Positions 1 through 11,682 of a stretch of 64,000 bases of DNA are shown one piece after another. Below the pieces are notes generated by a model. That model was not told where the DNA came from and searched no databases. It saw nothing but the letters and a program-made list of their open reading frames with translations. This DNA is from Rhizoclosmatium globosum (lineage: Eukaryota > Chytridiomycota > Chytridiomycetes > Chytridiales > Chytriomycetaceae): NCBI GenBank assembly GCA_002104985.1, contig MCGO01000013.1, positions 248,001 through 312,000 on the forward strand. Direction: 5' to 3'. Numbering within the stretch: position 1 is the first letter of the stretch; every line of letters starts with the position of its first letter. A program made the translations under genes and the position numbers.

Positions 1-1950
1 TCCACTTTGCGCCAGGCTTCAAAATCGCCAGTTCAACAGATAGCAGCGGAAACCTCGAATAAACTGTCGCAGTTGGTGGGATATCACAGTTCTGTTGACA
101 TTTCCGACATGAATGTTGGCGCTCAATTCATTGTCTATGGTGTCATCCCTGATTTGACTGATCCAAACTGTCCATGTCATTACGGAGGAGGGCGCACTTT
201 TTTGGATGATACATTCTCGGTTACATCGCATGAATTGGCTGAAGCAGCAACAGATGCGGCGCCTGCAATCACTGCTTGGTGGGATACGACATTGATGGCA
301 ATGGACAAGAATATGCCGAAGTGCTGACATTTGTGCATGGCACTTGGGATCGACTGTATCCCGTGTTGATGGAAAGTCTTACAGCGTTCAACAGCTGTGG
401 TCCAACAAGGAAATCAATGTGTCGCTGACGGTTCTGTTTCTTGGTTCAGTCCTCCTTTCGGTTCTGGATGCTACACATCCTACGACTCAAACCAAACATA
501 CCCTATTGGATCGTTTGCAAGTCAAGTCGATCCAGCCAACCCACAAGCCGTCTGGAACGTCAAAAAAGACGCGGCGGGAGTCTGGAATCGCGTCTCTCAA
601 TGTGATGGCCGACTTACAGATGCTTGCTTCCCTGTTAAGTGGTCTAGCACAGTTGATGAAATCCTCGGACAACAGGTTACTTGGAAGGGAAACAACTTTG
701 TTTGGACGGGAACTGGCACTTGGACTGCCATTGGAGGCTGTGTCACATACGCCCGACAGAAATAGTTGGTATCGGGTTGGACAACTTGTTTTGGAGGCGA
801 ACCACTTTGACGAGTCAGTGGACTCAAATGTGGGCCGACTTGAAAGCGATTGATTTCATTCAAATGCCTGATCTCTCTTTTGTCGTTGCTGGAACCGACT
901 TGTTGCTGTACACTTGTTCGACATTGTCAGTTGCCGGTTTGTGTACTAGGGTTAGTGGATCTGGTTATGTCAAGAGTATTGACGTTCTTGGAGACAAGAA
1001 CACATTTATTGGAGTTGGTACAGATAATATGTTGTACACTCGTGGTGGTATTGACGGCAAGTGGGTTCAAGTTGTGGATCCAGGAACCGTCAGAGTCGTT
1101 GACATTACTGTTCTTATCAGTGGAGTTCTCTCGGAACAGGAACTGATTGCCAACTCTATACAAAAGCGAACCTTCTGGCCCCATGGGTTTGATTCCAAAG
1201 TCTCGTTGCGTATCGCGTACTTCCAGCTTGCGGATGGTTCCATATTGGTATTGGAAGCGATAATGCGATTTATCAAAAACAAACTCTCACCTCAGACTGG
1301 GTATCATTTACAATTCCGGTTCAGTGTTTCTGTTTCCCAAGTGTCTGGTATTATGAAACCTGCGATTTCAGTTCTCGGTGTTGGAATGGACAATGCTTTG
1401 TATGGCGCACCTCGATTTCAGCTCCATGGACCCAACTCTCGAACGTCAAGGTTCTCGATTTAGTTCAATTGCCAGATCTGTCTTTGTTGCAGTTGGAATG
1501 GACAGATTATTGTATACTTGTACCATCTCGTTTGTGTGCACTGTAGTCCCATCCTCTGGATTTGTGTCAAGTATTGCCCTTCTCGGAGACAAGAAAACAT
1601 TGCTTGGTGTCGGAGATGACAATCAACTGTACACGCGAGCAGGGGCGTTTGGATCATGGGTGCATATTCCTGGCTCGGGTTCAGTTTTTGATGTGACAGT
1701 GTTGGCTAATGGTGTCATTCTGGGCGTTGGAATGGATAAAGCGCTTTATACTAGAGATACATTGACTGCTGGATGGGTCCTAGTTCCCAACACCTGCTGT
1801 GTGTTACACACGGCTCAATTGGCTGATGGGTCGATTATTGGAGTGGGTCCAGACAATTTGATTTATCAGAAACAGACCTTGAATGCTAATTGGGAGCTGA
1901 TTTATGGGTCTGGGTCTGTTGTGTCTGTTGCGTCTGTTTTGATTCAGTAA
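1..1950 (+). CDS. Tectonin-type beta-propeller protein with N-terminal HELAEA-motif domain (5' partial, frames broken)
   Basis: The gene enters from the left edge. The first ~100 codons carry the motif SHELAEAATD followed by an Asp/Gly-rich stretch, a pattern I associate with secreted metal-binding or peptidase-like proteins, though I cannot assign the family. From about position 760 to the stop at 1948-1950 the protein is built of ~40-residue repeats of the type GVGxDNxLYTR...GxW...PxSGxV...LxDG, which is the tectonin/tachylectin beta-propeller pattern of carbohydrate-binding lectins. The reading frame changes several times (near 290-400, 765, 1130-1200 and 1440). Because the repeat motifs resume immediately in a new frame, these look like single-base indels rather than introns. 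A second, related gene lies tail-to-tail at 2164-3661. Lectin function is inferred from the repeats only. Confidence 0.6.
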
Positions 1951-2163
1951 TTTGAACAATTTTATATCCATACGTAGAATTGCATTTCCTTGATTGTTAA
2001 GTTCTAAAATTAATGTAAAACCCTGAAGACGCAGATAGAGGAACATTTTCTCTCTTTTTGATTCTATTATAAAACGATTCATCGAGAATATAATTTCTAT
2101 GTTTTGGTATATAAATGGAATAAGATGTACAAATATTCTGGGAGAAGGAACCAAAAACAACAG

Positions 2164-3661
2164 TTAAAGAAGCAAAGTCGAGGCATACTGATCACAGAAC
2201 CAGTATTTGGGATAAGGACCCAAGGAGCATCCAATGTTTGCTTTTTGTAAATAAGTTTGTCGGATTTGATGCCATAAAAGTTCCATCGGCGTTAGCCACT
2301 GTGCGTACAACGCAACAGCCCTGTGCAACCAAGACCCAAGACGCATCAGGATAGCCTAACCAAATCTTTCTCTTGGTCCAAACTTGACCATCTAATCCGG
2401 TGGCCAAGACAGCGCCATTTGGCATGACGGTAACATCAACAAAGTTTGTAGCCCACGGAACGAGTTGCCAAGGTGAATTCGCCGTCATATCAATGGATCG
2501 GTGTAAGCTGATAGTCAGTCCCAACACCAATTAAAGTGTTGGCATCCAGAACTGCAATACTAATCACATTTCCAGAGTTTGGCACTATTGTACAGGCTGA
2601 ACCAAACAGTGAGCTGCAGGAGTAGAGAATATTATCCGTGCCGATCACATAAAAGAAGTGCTGCTAGTCTGCAACAATCCAAGGCACCGATCGAGGAAGG
2701 CAATTTAACCCAGCCATCAGAGAGGGCAGAGATTTTCTTCGCGTAAGGCGCCTTGTCTGTTCCAAGACCAATCAGGATGGGAAGTGTCGGCAAATTCGTC
2801 ACAGGAGCCACCGGAAACGACGGAACCAGAATTAGGAATAAACACCCAACTGGCACCGAGTGAGGACATTTTGTAAAGCGCGTTGTTCAATCCAACACCG
2901 AGAATAGATCCATCTGAGAGGCCAGCAGTACGAGTCACGCAACAGAGGCCAAGATACACCCACGGCGCTGTTAAAGTTTGTTTCGTGTACAAATTGTTGT
3001 CTGGAGCCGTGCCAAGAAGAACGCCATTTGCCAAGACAGTGATGTCAATCACCGTCCCCGAATTCGGAACGATACTCCACACACCGTTAATACCGTTTCG
3101 CGTATACAAAAGCCCATCCATACCAACGCCAACCAAAGTCTTTTTATCAGCCATCAAGTCAATGCTTTTAAGGGCACCTGAGTTTGCCAGCAGAGTGCAA
3201 GAGTACCAAAACGACACGGAAGGACACAATCGCAACGTATTGTCATTGAAAACAGCAAGGATGGAGTAGTCAGGCCATTGGACCAAATCGAGGACTTGAG
3301 CAGGGTTTCCAAGGGGACTCCAAGAAGGGGAGGAGAGAGAGCTCTTGTACACGATTCTGTTGTCGTATTGGGAGACAGCCAGCACTTGATCGGTTGGCCC
3401 ACGGCGGCAAAAGTCGATACGGATGCAGCTTTTAGGTTGGCTGCTGCGGGGCTGACTGGAGAATTCAATGCCACTTGAATTGGGTGGGATCAGTTGACAC
3501 TCTTTGCACTGAAAGAGACTCTTACCAGTACGGTTTACACCTGCGCTTGCACTTGGAATCGCACTTGCACTTGCACTTGCTTTAGCGCTGGCACTGGCAC
3601 TTGTAGTTGAGGTGATCACAGTGGTGGACCTGCAATACAGTGCTGATAAGGCCGAAAACAT
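2164..3661 (-). CDS. Tectonin-type beta-propeller protein (frames broken)
   Basis: The ATG at 3661 opens a 314-codon frame. A Ser/Ala-rich stretch near residues 15-40, encoded by hexamer-like repeats around 3540-3605, is followed by propeller blades with motifs such as GVGMDGLLYTRN, NSGTVIDITVLANG and LSDGSILGVGLNN. The same repeat type continues to about 2170 but in other frames: breaks occur near 2800, 2640, 2530 and 2250, each followed at once by recognisable blade motifs. The 3' end is therefore approximate. Blades resemble those of the gene ending at 1950, with only about 200 bases between the two 3' ends, so the two look like inverted duplicates. The probable role is extracellular sugar binding, inferred from family only. 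The Ser/Ala stretch may be a linker after a secretion signal, but no convincing signal peptide is seen at this start. Confidence 0.6.
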
Positions 3662-4385
3662 GGAGGAGATGGACGATCATGATCTTGTTTCAGGAGACGA
3701 TCTCGACGAAGCTACTTCGATTGCTGTTTCGATCCTAGTCGTTCATATGAGTGATCTAGTTCGTGTAGGCATCGGAACGAGAAGTTGAGTGATTCAGTGG
3801 GTTTCAATGTCCGCAGCAGCAGAGGATGTTCGTCTCAACCTGGAATTCGCTGCCAGTATCGAACGCGTTCCAAATGTCTCTTGGAATGAGGGGAGAGACT
3901 CACCAGAATTTCAGGTGAAATTGAAAGCTTTCCAAAGATCAAAATCAAATGCCCACCACACTGCCATCTCAACTCTCGCCTATTTTCAGAAGCGGAAAAC
4001 GGTATTATATAGATAAAGCGGAACTAGAAACTCGGGCACAGTTCTCCCCACAAGGAAGCGAGCGCGCTCTATCTCCCCAATTTAACGATCTCCTTTCTTA
4101 ATGGATAAACTGTAGTGAGAAGACAACATACAAGAATTGTTGAGTTATCAATGCGATTGTTATTCATTATCTCTGATTAAACATAGCCTTAGTTTAAGGA
4201 CCCAAAGAATATTGCCTTCATTATCAAATAAGAATGCAAAATCAAAGCACGAGAAAAGTTAAAACAAAAAAAAAAAAGAAACAAAATCAAATCTTAGGCT
4301 TTTTGTTCGCGGTTGTTTTTGCCTTTGGATCGGAAGAGCCTGTTACCCAAGTCGTCAAAAAATGATTGAATGGAAGATTTGGTGC
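3662..4385. other. Intergenic region, no supported gene
   Basis: This lies between the 5' end of the tectonin-like gene and the 3' end of NAMPT. It is A/T-rich toward its right half and includes an A-rich tract at about 4261-4285. A 75-codon open frame at 3789-4016 has no recognisable features. I see no RNA gene or repeat here. Confidence 0.5.
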
Positions 4386-6518
4386 TTATCGACGCACCAT
4401 CCAAGCTTGATGGCGATCTTTCAGAGTGCTTTCTTCTGACTTCTGCGACAACAAGCAGATGTTCGTTCGGTCCTGATCGTTCTTGTTTTCCTGTTTATGT
4501 CTGACATTGTCAATTTTGCTTCTAAGCTCTTTCGAGATGGCATCATGCGTTTTGTGGTTGGCAGATGTCTTCCATTCACGCTCCAAACGAGCTCGGACTT
4601 GGTCAAAGGATTCCCATTTCCAGTCTACCTTCTTGCCTCCGTTGTAGACGATGATCATATCGTCCTTCTTTGGAGTCTTGGATTCAAGTGGGTACACAGT
4701 CGTAGTCTATGTTTGTATGAGCGTGGTCTCAATCATGTAGGGCCAACTTACACCAGTCAAACCATCCTTCACAACAACCAATTCTCCTGGCAAACTGACT
4801 TTTTTAAGGTCAGTTTTGGGCATTTTCATTACTTCTCTTTCTTTTCCATCCGCATAAGTAATGTGGGAGAGTTTCGTGGCCATACTCATTGTGTCTCGGT
4901 TCACCTTTTGTAAGAGACCACCGCCCATTCCAAATGCAACGTTCATGGCACTGTAGCCTTCTTCCTTGACCTTGCGCAGAATCTCTGAAATGTTCTCGTA
5001 TCCAATTCCGTCTCCTTGAATGACAGATGCGCCATTGATGACTTTGTATCCCTTCTTGTTGACGACGTGACCAAAAACAAGATCAGCAGCCCTGTTCAAT
5101 ATAGATTAAGCTTTCCAAGAATGTATATTCATGAACATACTTCAAAGCGTCCAAGACAACGGTAACTGGATCGCCACTGTCTGGTCTCAACACCAAGAAT
5201 CCACCCTTCTCCAACTTTTCAGCCGCAACGGTGGGCAATACGTTTTCTAACGCATTGGCATAGTCGTAAGAATCCATGACACACGCTGCCAATCCATCTC
5301 CAAACTTTTCAATCAACTTCAACATTGCCTCCTGAGCCATACGTGTTATTATCCCAAATTAAATCGAGATGATCAAACTCACACGTTCAGTGTTGAATGA
5401 CGTCATAATGGAGTGCTCAGTCGCAGGGATGGACGATCCGACAGGCTTTCCGTTGTTTAATTTGAATTGAGCGTAGTAAGCAGCGCTCATTGTGTCCGTT
5501 CCGTCAAAGTTGAGCTGAAACTCAGATAAGTAATGAGCTTCTAAAATTGAGTATATACGAACCAAGTGCGCACATCCACCAATCACTGATTGTTCAACAG
5601 ATGTGCATCCACGGAATCCAAAGTCGTGCAAACGCCTTGAGATGCGATTTGAGTTAATGATCAGTATTGAGGGGGGGTGGGTTTAGGACTCACGATTGAA
5701 GGGCGCCCATAAACTCTTCATCGACAGTATCCAAGAAATATTTATGAATAAGGTCCTTGCAACGTCGGGATAACGTGGCGACTGTAGAAGGATACTGATT
5801 GTTTGGATGGTTATTGATCAAAGCTTCCCAAAGGAGCTTGGATGCATACCCAAATGTGCGTCAAGATAGTTTCCAAGTATGTGACGAGTCTGGAGTATTC
5901 ACCCTCTGCTGTTATTTGCATTACAGGTGTGTGAGGATAAAGAACAGATCCTTCAGGAAGAGCTTGGATCTTCACGGGAAAGTACCCGTTGTTCTCATCA
6001 ATCATCTGAAGTGGATATGAATTAATTGAATTGAGTGAATTGAATGAGTGGGTGTCTTTTGTTGTTTGGCGGACTGTCTCACTCTCAATTTCATTTACAT
6101 GGGCGGCATCAACCATCACCGACCGTCCCACTAAATAGCACTGTTCCAACACGCACCTTTTGAAAGAGGTCCTTAGGAAAGGGAAACTCAGTATGGGAGC
6201 CGTCCAGGGTGGCTTTGTGTGTTTTGAAGAAGATGACAGCATCATCGAGATCCTGCTGGGTCCACGGCTTCTCAAGATAGTTTTGGACAATGTAGCGGAC
6301 GCCGTAGAGAACAATGCGCTGGTCCTGCGTGTCCTTTCCGTAGGCAGAGCGGAACTCGGAGTACGCTACCATCTGTCGCTCAGAGTTAGTCCCTTGTCCC
6401 TGCGACGAGTTGGCTGAGGCACGCCTACCTTTTTGGCATCGGGATACAGGAATGGGTGTGTTGTCTTGTACGAGTCAGTCAAGATGAACTTGGGAAGAGT
6501 GCTGACCGACATGTCCAT
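4386..6518 (-). CDS. NAMPT: Nicotinamide phosphoribosyltransferase
   Basis: The product makes nicotinamide mononucleotide from nicotinamide and PRPP, the rate-limiting step of the one-enzyme NAD salvage route known from animals and some bacteria. About nine exons encode a protein close to the usual ~490 residues. Visible landmarks are LTDSYKTTHPFLYP at the N-terminus, HDFGFRGCTS then NFDGTDT (around 5500-5630, including the Asp that recognises the amide in the animal enzyme), PATEHSIMT (around 5400-5425, equivalent to the catalytic His of human NAMPT), and RPDSGDP (around 5175-5200). The start at 6518 (MDMSV) is the first ATG; the open frame upstream has none. The C-terminus carries a lysine-rich extension. 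It is divergent from NUP84/107, with 297 bases between the starts. Most fungi are thought to salvage nicotinamide through nicotinamidase instead, so its presence is notable. Confidence 0.9.
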
Positions 6519-6815
6519 TTTGACTGGTGTTTTTGAAACTTGCTCCTTCTTGAACACTCTGACATCAAAAACAGTTTCATCAAAGCAGTCTGGACCTATT
6601 CTCGTTGTTACCTGAATTCTGATTGCCAGTTCATCACTACCTTACCAGTCAGTAGGGCTCAGAAATGGCAAGTAATATTAGACTTTATAGCAAATAATGG
6701 TGTAATCGCTCATAAACAGTTTAACACTACATCCCGTCTTCGATAACATAGTGATTTTGAAGAAATCCAAAGTCAGAGGGTTTGTCTCTTTTCTTTCTTT
6801 ATAAAAAATCAACCG

Positions 6816-9800
6816 ATGGATGAGCACGACACACATCTGATTGTGGCCAACGGTAACAGCACTTCCATGCGAGAACCAGCCTTTGCCCTTCAACTGATGC
6901 ATCCTTTATTAATTGACTGTGTAGGTGAGCACTACCACATCACGCAGGAGTTTGATGAGTACGCGCGCCTTGTCTCTGAAGGCGGCAGTGTGCTTGATGT
7001 GGCCGACGTGTCCGAGTCGCAGCTTTACAAGTTCGGACAAGTGAGCGAGAACTGGTTTGTGTTTGTTTTGAAGTTGTGGAAGTTGTTTAAAGTTAATCAA
7101 CCAACAAACAAACAACCAGGGCCGCGCAACTCGAAGCAGCCGACCAATCAGAAGCCACCGCTGTCGAAGCCCTAAGACTCGAGGCTCGCACATGGGACCT
7201 TCTCTTTCGTTTGCTCGAGTAAGTGTGTCCTCTTCAAATCATCAAAAACAAAACTATGGAAAACTCACTCGTCGTTTAACTGTAGCATTCGCATCGAGGC
7301 CGAAGACGATATCTCTGATGCCGCAGTACCCTCAGTCTACTCCAGCGATCAGGCAATTGTTCTCGCTGCAATCAAAAAGGACAAGAACTTGGCCGAATTA
7401 ATGGTTCGCGCGTCTGTTACCCTCAACTGTTGAAGCATTCTCAATCTAAGGTTATTTTTGTCACGTATAGGCTGTGAAAGAATGGCTGGAAGTCTTTGCT
7501 CCAGACCCAGCTCCAGTGGAAAACAGAAAGGGATACAGAATCTTCACTCAGAAATCACTTCGGTCAAAGCCTGCTGGATCTGTTGCGATGGATCCTGATG
7601 CTCCTATTCGTACAAAAATTCAATTACATCAGGATGATGCCGTATGTGCCATATTGTCTCGATCAATGTCCATGTACTTAAGTACTATACCCCACCTCTC
7701 AGAATTACGAACATGCGCTTCACAGAGCGCTTTTTTCATATTTGCGAAGAGGTGATTTGCAGAGTATGGCTCAGTTTTGCCGTGATGTGGATGAACCCTG
7801 GAAGGCTGCATCCCTACAAGGCGCGGCTTATTTTAGGGACTCGCTTGTTGGTGAGTTGAAGTATTTGAAGTAGTTTGAAAGTCAGAGCGATGCATCCGAC
7901 TGAAGGGTCGGGCAAGTCATTGGAGAACACAAGGATTCATTAATTCGAAGAGTCTGGCTGAAATATTCTTTTGCATAGATGGCGAAAAATATGATGATGA
8001 AGGCACCTCTGGAAACATCAACAGGGATCTATGGAAGCTTACATGTTTGGAGATTGCAAAAGAGGTATCATTGCTAGAATACCCATTCATGAAACTAAAT
8101 GCTTCTATAAGCCATCTTTTGATTCATATGAACGTGCTATTTACGGTGTACTTGGAGGAAATGTGAGCTCGGTATGTACGATTGAAAACGTGCTTTAGTT
8201 TCCCTGATTCGACATTTCGAAAGGTTACCCCCGTTTGCCAGACTTGGGAAGACCTTGTTTGGAATCACTATAGCTATTATGTTGAAACAGTATTGGATCA
8301 AGTATAGTGTTTCACTCATCACATTTAAAACTGACTCAGTTTGTTCCCAGCATCTCTCCACCGTACCCCATCTAACGAAGGCAAACAACGAATATTCCAA
8401 AGAAGATGTTCCTGAATCTGTTCCGCTGCCCAACGAACTATTTGACAGACTGAACAACCACGAGTCAAACGAAATCAGGGCTGCAGCACAAAATCCGTTC
8501 CGTATCATTCAAGCCATGCTCATATTGAATCTGGTTGACCCACTCTTAATGAGCGTCCATACTCAGCTTGCACAACAATCGCATGGGTAAAGCCTCGAAA
8601 ACATCTCCCTAAACCAACCTAATCCTTATAGCAGGAACATTCCACAACTGCCAACCTTCCTCCGCTTCATGGTCCACTTAATTCTCACCCTCCGCTCTGT
8701 CTTGTACCCAATCCAAGCAAAGGACTCTGCAGACTTTATCATAAAAACATACATTGACCTTCTCATCGCAGCAAGGAAGTTCTCCATCGTTGCCATTTAC
8801 GTAGGCCAGTTACCTTCCACCCTCCAAATCGAGTGTTACGCCCAATTCCTCGAAGGTCTCGCCGTCGATAAGGAAACGCGGTATGAATACATTTTGCAAG
8901 GAAAGGAGTGTGGAATCGATATGCAGACTACGTGTAGACGTGCTGTCGAGCTTACCTTTGAAACCGGGATTTTCCAGCACCCTGTTCCGTGTAAGGCGGC
9001 GGATGTGTTTGTGAGTAATATGGACGACGAGGTTTCGGATGCGGTGTATAAGCAGGTTCGGGCTTTGGAGTGGGTGTTGTTTGATCCGTTGCAGAAGGGG
9101 GAGGCTTTGGGGCAGTGTAATCGATTGGTTCGACGGTTCCTTGGTACGTCAAGATTTATTATTACTACATAATGCTAATGTTCATTTTTTTACTGTGATT
9201 AGTTCATGGGCAGGTGCACATTGTCCGTGAAATTTTGTCAACACTTCCTGAAGGATTCATTGAAAAGAAGTGGCTCAAGTCTGCGATGAAAGAAGCGACT
9301 CTTGCAGAGGCTCGTGATATTGCTGGATTGGAAGGATTGACTCCAATGACGAGGCGGTTGGCCGCTGGTGCCGTTGAGTTTTTGTGTTATACGAGCTTGG
9401 TCAAAAGTTTTGAAGGGCTTGTCAAGTGGAACGAGTTTTTGGGTATGAAGCCTTTACGAGGGGTTAATGAAGGCGATGCGCTCGACTCGTTCCAGTACCG
9501 AGACTGGTTGAAAGTCATGCAGGTAAGGTCTAGTTTTTGTTTCAATAGCACCATCTGATTTATTTTTCAATAGGAGGGTACAAAATCAACAGTTGAGCAG
9601 CTCCGAGGCTGCCTTTCTGATATCCACCAGATTAGTCTTGGTCAGGGAGGATTCTTGGGTGTTGAAGGTCAGTCACTTATATTAGCATAATGCTCTCTCA
9701 ACACCAATCTTCCAGGAAAAGAACGTGCGGCAGAAATTAGCCTGATTAGAGAGATTTATGCGACGGAGATTGTCCTTCGTCTGCAACATGTGCTATTTGA

Positions 9801-10011
9801 AACCCGAGACTATGTTGATGGGTATGTACCTCCTACGTATGCAATACTTTCTCAACTTATTTTTTGCGATAGAAACTTGAAGGACTGTATCAAGTTATTT
9901 GTGGAATTCGTCGACGACCAGAAAGACTCATTCCATCGTGAGTTTGTGCAATCAGGAAAGATTGTCTTCTTTATGCAAAAACACAACCAAGCCGTGGCTC
10001 TGGAAGCTTAG
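6816..10011 (+). CDS. NUP84: Nuclear pore protein of the Nup84/Nup107 family
   Basis: This is a scaffold subunit of the Y-shaped Nup107-160 (yeast Nup84) complex of the nuclear pore. The gene is split into many small exons. Supporting stretches: EFDEYARLV near 6945; a segment around 7700-7850 that reads as a helical repeat ending in EPWKAASLQG, matching the 'cysteine, then Pro-Trp-(K/R)-Ala-Ala-Ser-Leu' signature of Nup107; and a conserved helical stretch at 8669-9150 with DFIIKTYIDLLI, AIYVGQLP and YAQFLEGL. The C-terminal exons (9214-9540, 9580-9670, 9720-10011) are alpha-helical with no special motifs. The start at 6816 is the first ATG, and the intron at the end of exon 1 is uncertain. 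The stop is TAG at 10009-10011, only 33 bases from the convergent ankyrin gene. Confidence 0.85.
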
Positions 10012-10044
10012 TAAATTATACGTTAATAAACGCTGTGCGATGCT

Positions 10045-10747
10045 TTATTGGAACAACTTCTGAATCTCAACATCATCCAACACGTCGACTGGCGCGAATC
10101 CTTTCGTGTTTCGGATTTGACGCGATGCACCGCGTTCTAAGAGAAGCTTAACAATGTCTTTTGCTCCGAGTAACGTAGCTAGATACGATTAGTTGGTCCT
10201 TTGATCCCAAAACCGATGTAAACTACCTAAATGGAGTGCCGTATTACCACCCTAAATGTAACAGAGATCAGATATTTACGACCATGTAAAATAAAATCCG
10301 TACCCCGAAAGCAATGTCCAAGTCGTCTTTAGACGACACATCAATAATATCCTTCGCGATTGAATCATTTCCTCTCAACAGTGCCAACTGCAAACCAGTA
10401 CAGGAACCAACATACGCACCGAGGAATTTATATGCATCTGTGAGGTTATTATGCAGTTATGCAACTTGTTGTGTTTTTGACAGCTCACAAACCAATCTCA
10501 ACGTTATTATCAAAGCGCGCAGACGGGTCCTTCAGCTTTTCCTTTGTTAGATCCCTGTTGGATGAAATGAGAGATCGAACTGTGTCCGAGTTGGAGGTTT
10601 TAATAGCTGCGACGAATGTATTGTGAGTCGACTGAATGACTGGTGCAGGGCTGACCTCTGAATAAATCCTGCAGAGATACACATCAGGAAAGAGTAACAC
10701 ACGGGAATCCTTACCTCGATTGAAGCAGATGTCGCTGGTAACGACAT
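10045..10747 (-). CDS. Small ankyrin-repeat protein
   Basis: A short intron-rich gene. Exon 1 is only 11 codons (MSLPATSASIE) before a GT donor. Using the acceptor in TTCAGAG joins it in frame to a region with NTFVAAIKTSNSDTVRSLI. Later exons give LQLALLRGNDSIAKDIID, GNTALHLG and AKDIVKLLLERGASRQIRNTKG, which are ankyrin repeats (about three). The total is roughly 170 residues. Ankyrin repeats mediate protein-protein contacts, and nothing here indicates a partner. It ends 33 bases from the convergent NUP84/107 gene, and its start lies 70 bases upstream of the tRNA-Arg gene. Confidence 0.7.
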
Positions 10748-10817
10748 GATTATTTGACGAAAGTTTTCTTTTAAAGTAGAAAATGGCTCATTAAAACATT
10801 GATATTAGAAGCATCAT

Positions 10818-10890
10818 GGGCGTATGGCAAAATGGTTACCGCGCTTGACTACGAATCAAGAGATTCCAGGTTCGACCCCTGGTACGCTCG
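10818..10890 (+). tRNA. tRNA-Arg (anticodon ACG)
   Basis: A 73-base cloverleaf. The acceptor GGGCGTA pairs with TACGCTC with one G-T pair. The anticodon arm is CTTGA-CTACGAA-TCAAG, giving anticodon ACG. The T arm is CCAGG-TTCGACC-CCTGG. A TTTT run, the usual RNA polymerase III terminator, follows directly. No intron is seen. Confidence 0.95.
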
Positions 10891-11437
10891 TTTTGCTCGA
10901 TTTGACAACGATTCTACCCACAAACACTTCTTTTTTTCATTATTTTTGCGATCTACAAGGCTGAATGCATAACTGAATCAAGTTTCAAATCAATCCAGAA
11001 AGGATTGAACGAGATTGCTTTTATTGGAATGACCCAGCAAAGGTAAACCACGTCCTTCACGTGCGTCATAATGTGTATTGTGCCTCTTAGTTAGTCTATG
11101 ATTCGGGACTCTCTAACGCAAGTAACCAGCAATACCATATTTTACTTACATTTGGAAGTGGAAGGCTGGAAAAGTTTGCAGGTGCATCTCCGTGTTCAGA
11201 TGTTACAAAATGAGAATCATTCGATGGTTTAATTCAATGAAATAATGCACAAAGATAGTGTGTTGCGCTTTACTGTTTCCTTGTCATTCGTCCTCTTGCC
11301 CTATCGGAAGATTGAAAAAAAGAATCGACAGGATGTGAAGAGGATAGTGTCATCATTGTCATTTGTGTCCTAATAGTATATAGTGGATGATGAAGCGAAA
11401 AGCTAATAAATAGTGTAAGTGAATTCCTCAAGAAAAA
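10891..11437. other. Intergenic region between two tRNA genes
   Basis: About 550 A/T-rich bases between tRNA-Arg and tRNA-Gly. No open frame with recognisable features and no repeat is seen. Confidence 0.6.
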
Positions 11438-11508
11438 TGCAATGACCGGGAATCGAACCCGGGACTACCGCGTGGCAGGCGATAATTATACCACTAAACC
11501 ATCATTGC
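11438..11508 (-). tRNA. tRNA-Gly (anticodon GCC)
   Basis: A 71-base cloverleaf on the minus strand. The acceptor GCAATGA pairs with TCATTGC, the D arm contains GGTTTAGTGGTA, the anticodon loop CTGCCAC gives GCC, and the T arm is CCGGG-TTCGATT-CCCGG. Downstream, the minus strand shows TTTTT, a likely polymerase III terminator. Confidence 0.95.
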
Positions 11509-11682
11509 TTGTTTGATAATATCAAAAAGGGTTATAATGTTTTTGGACAACGGCGTCCAAATTAACTCATAAGATTTACTCGTAAACTGTTGACGCAAGT
11601 TTGAGGAAACTAAATGTCCGAAACTTTTATTTTTAGATGTATTAAAACCGTCATCAACCTCAAGGCACACCAACTCCACAGC

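Noticed and set aside
3789..4016. 75-codon plus-strand open frame between the tectonin-like gene and NAMPT
   Set aside because: No motif or protein-like pattern, and it lies in an intergenic region where such a frame is expected by chance.
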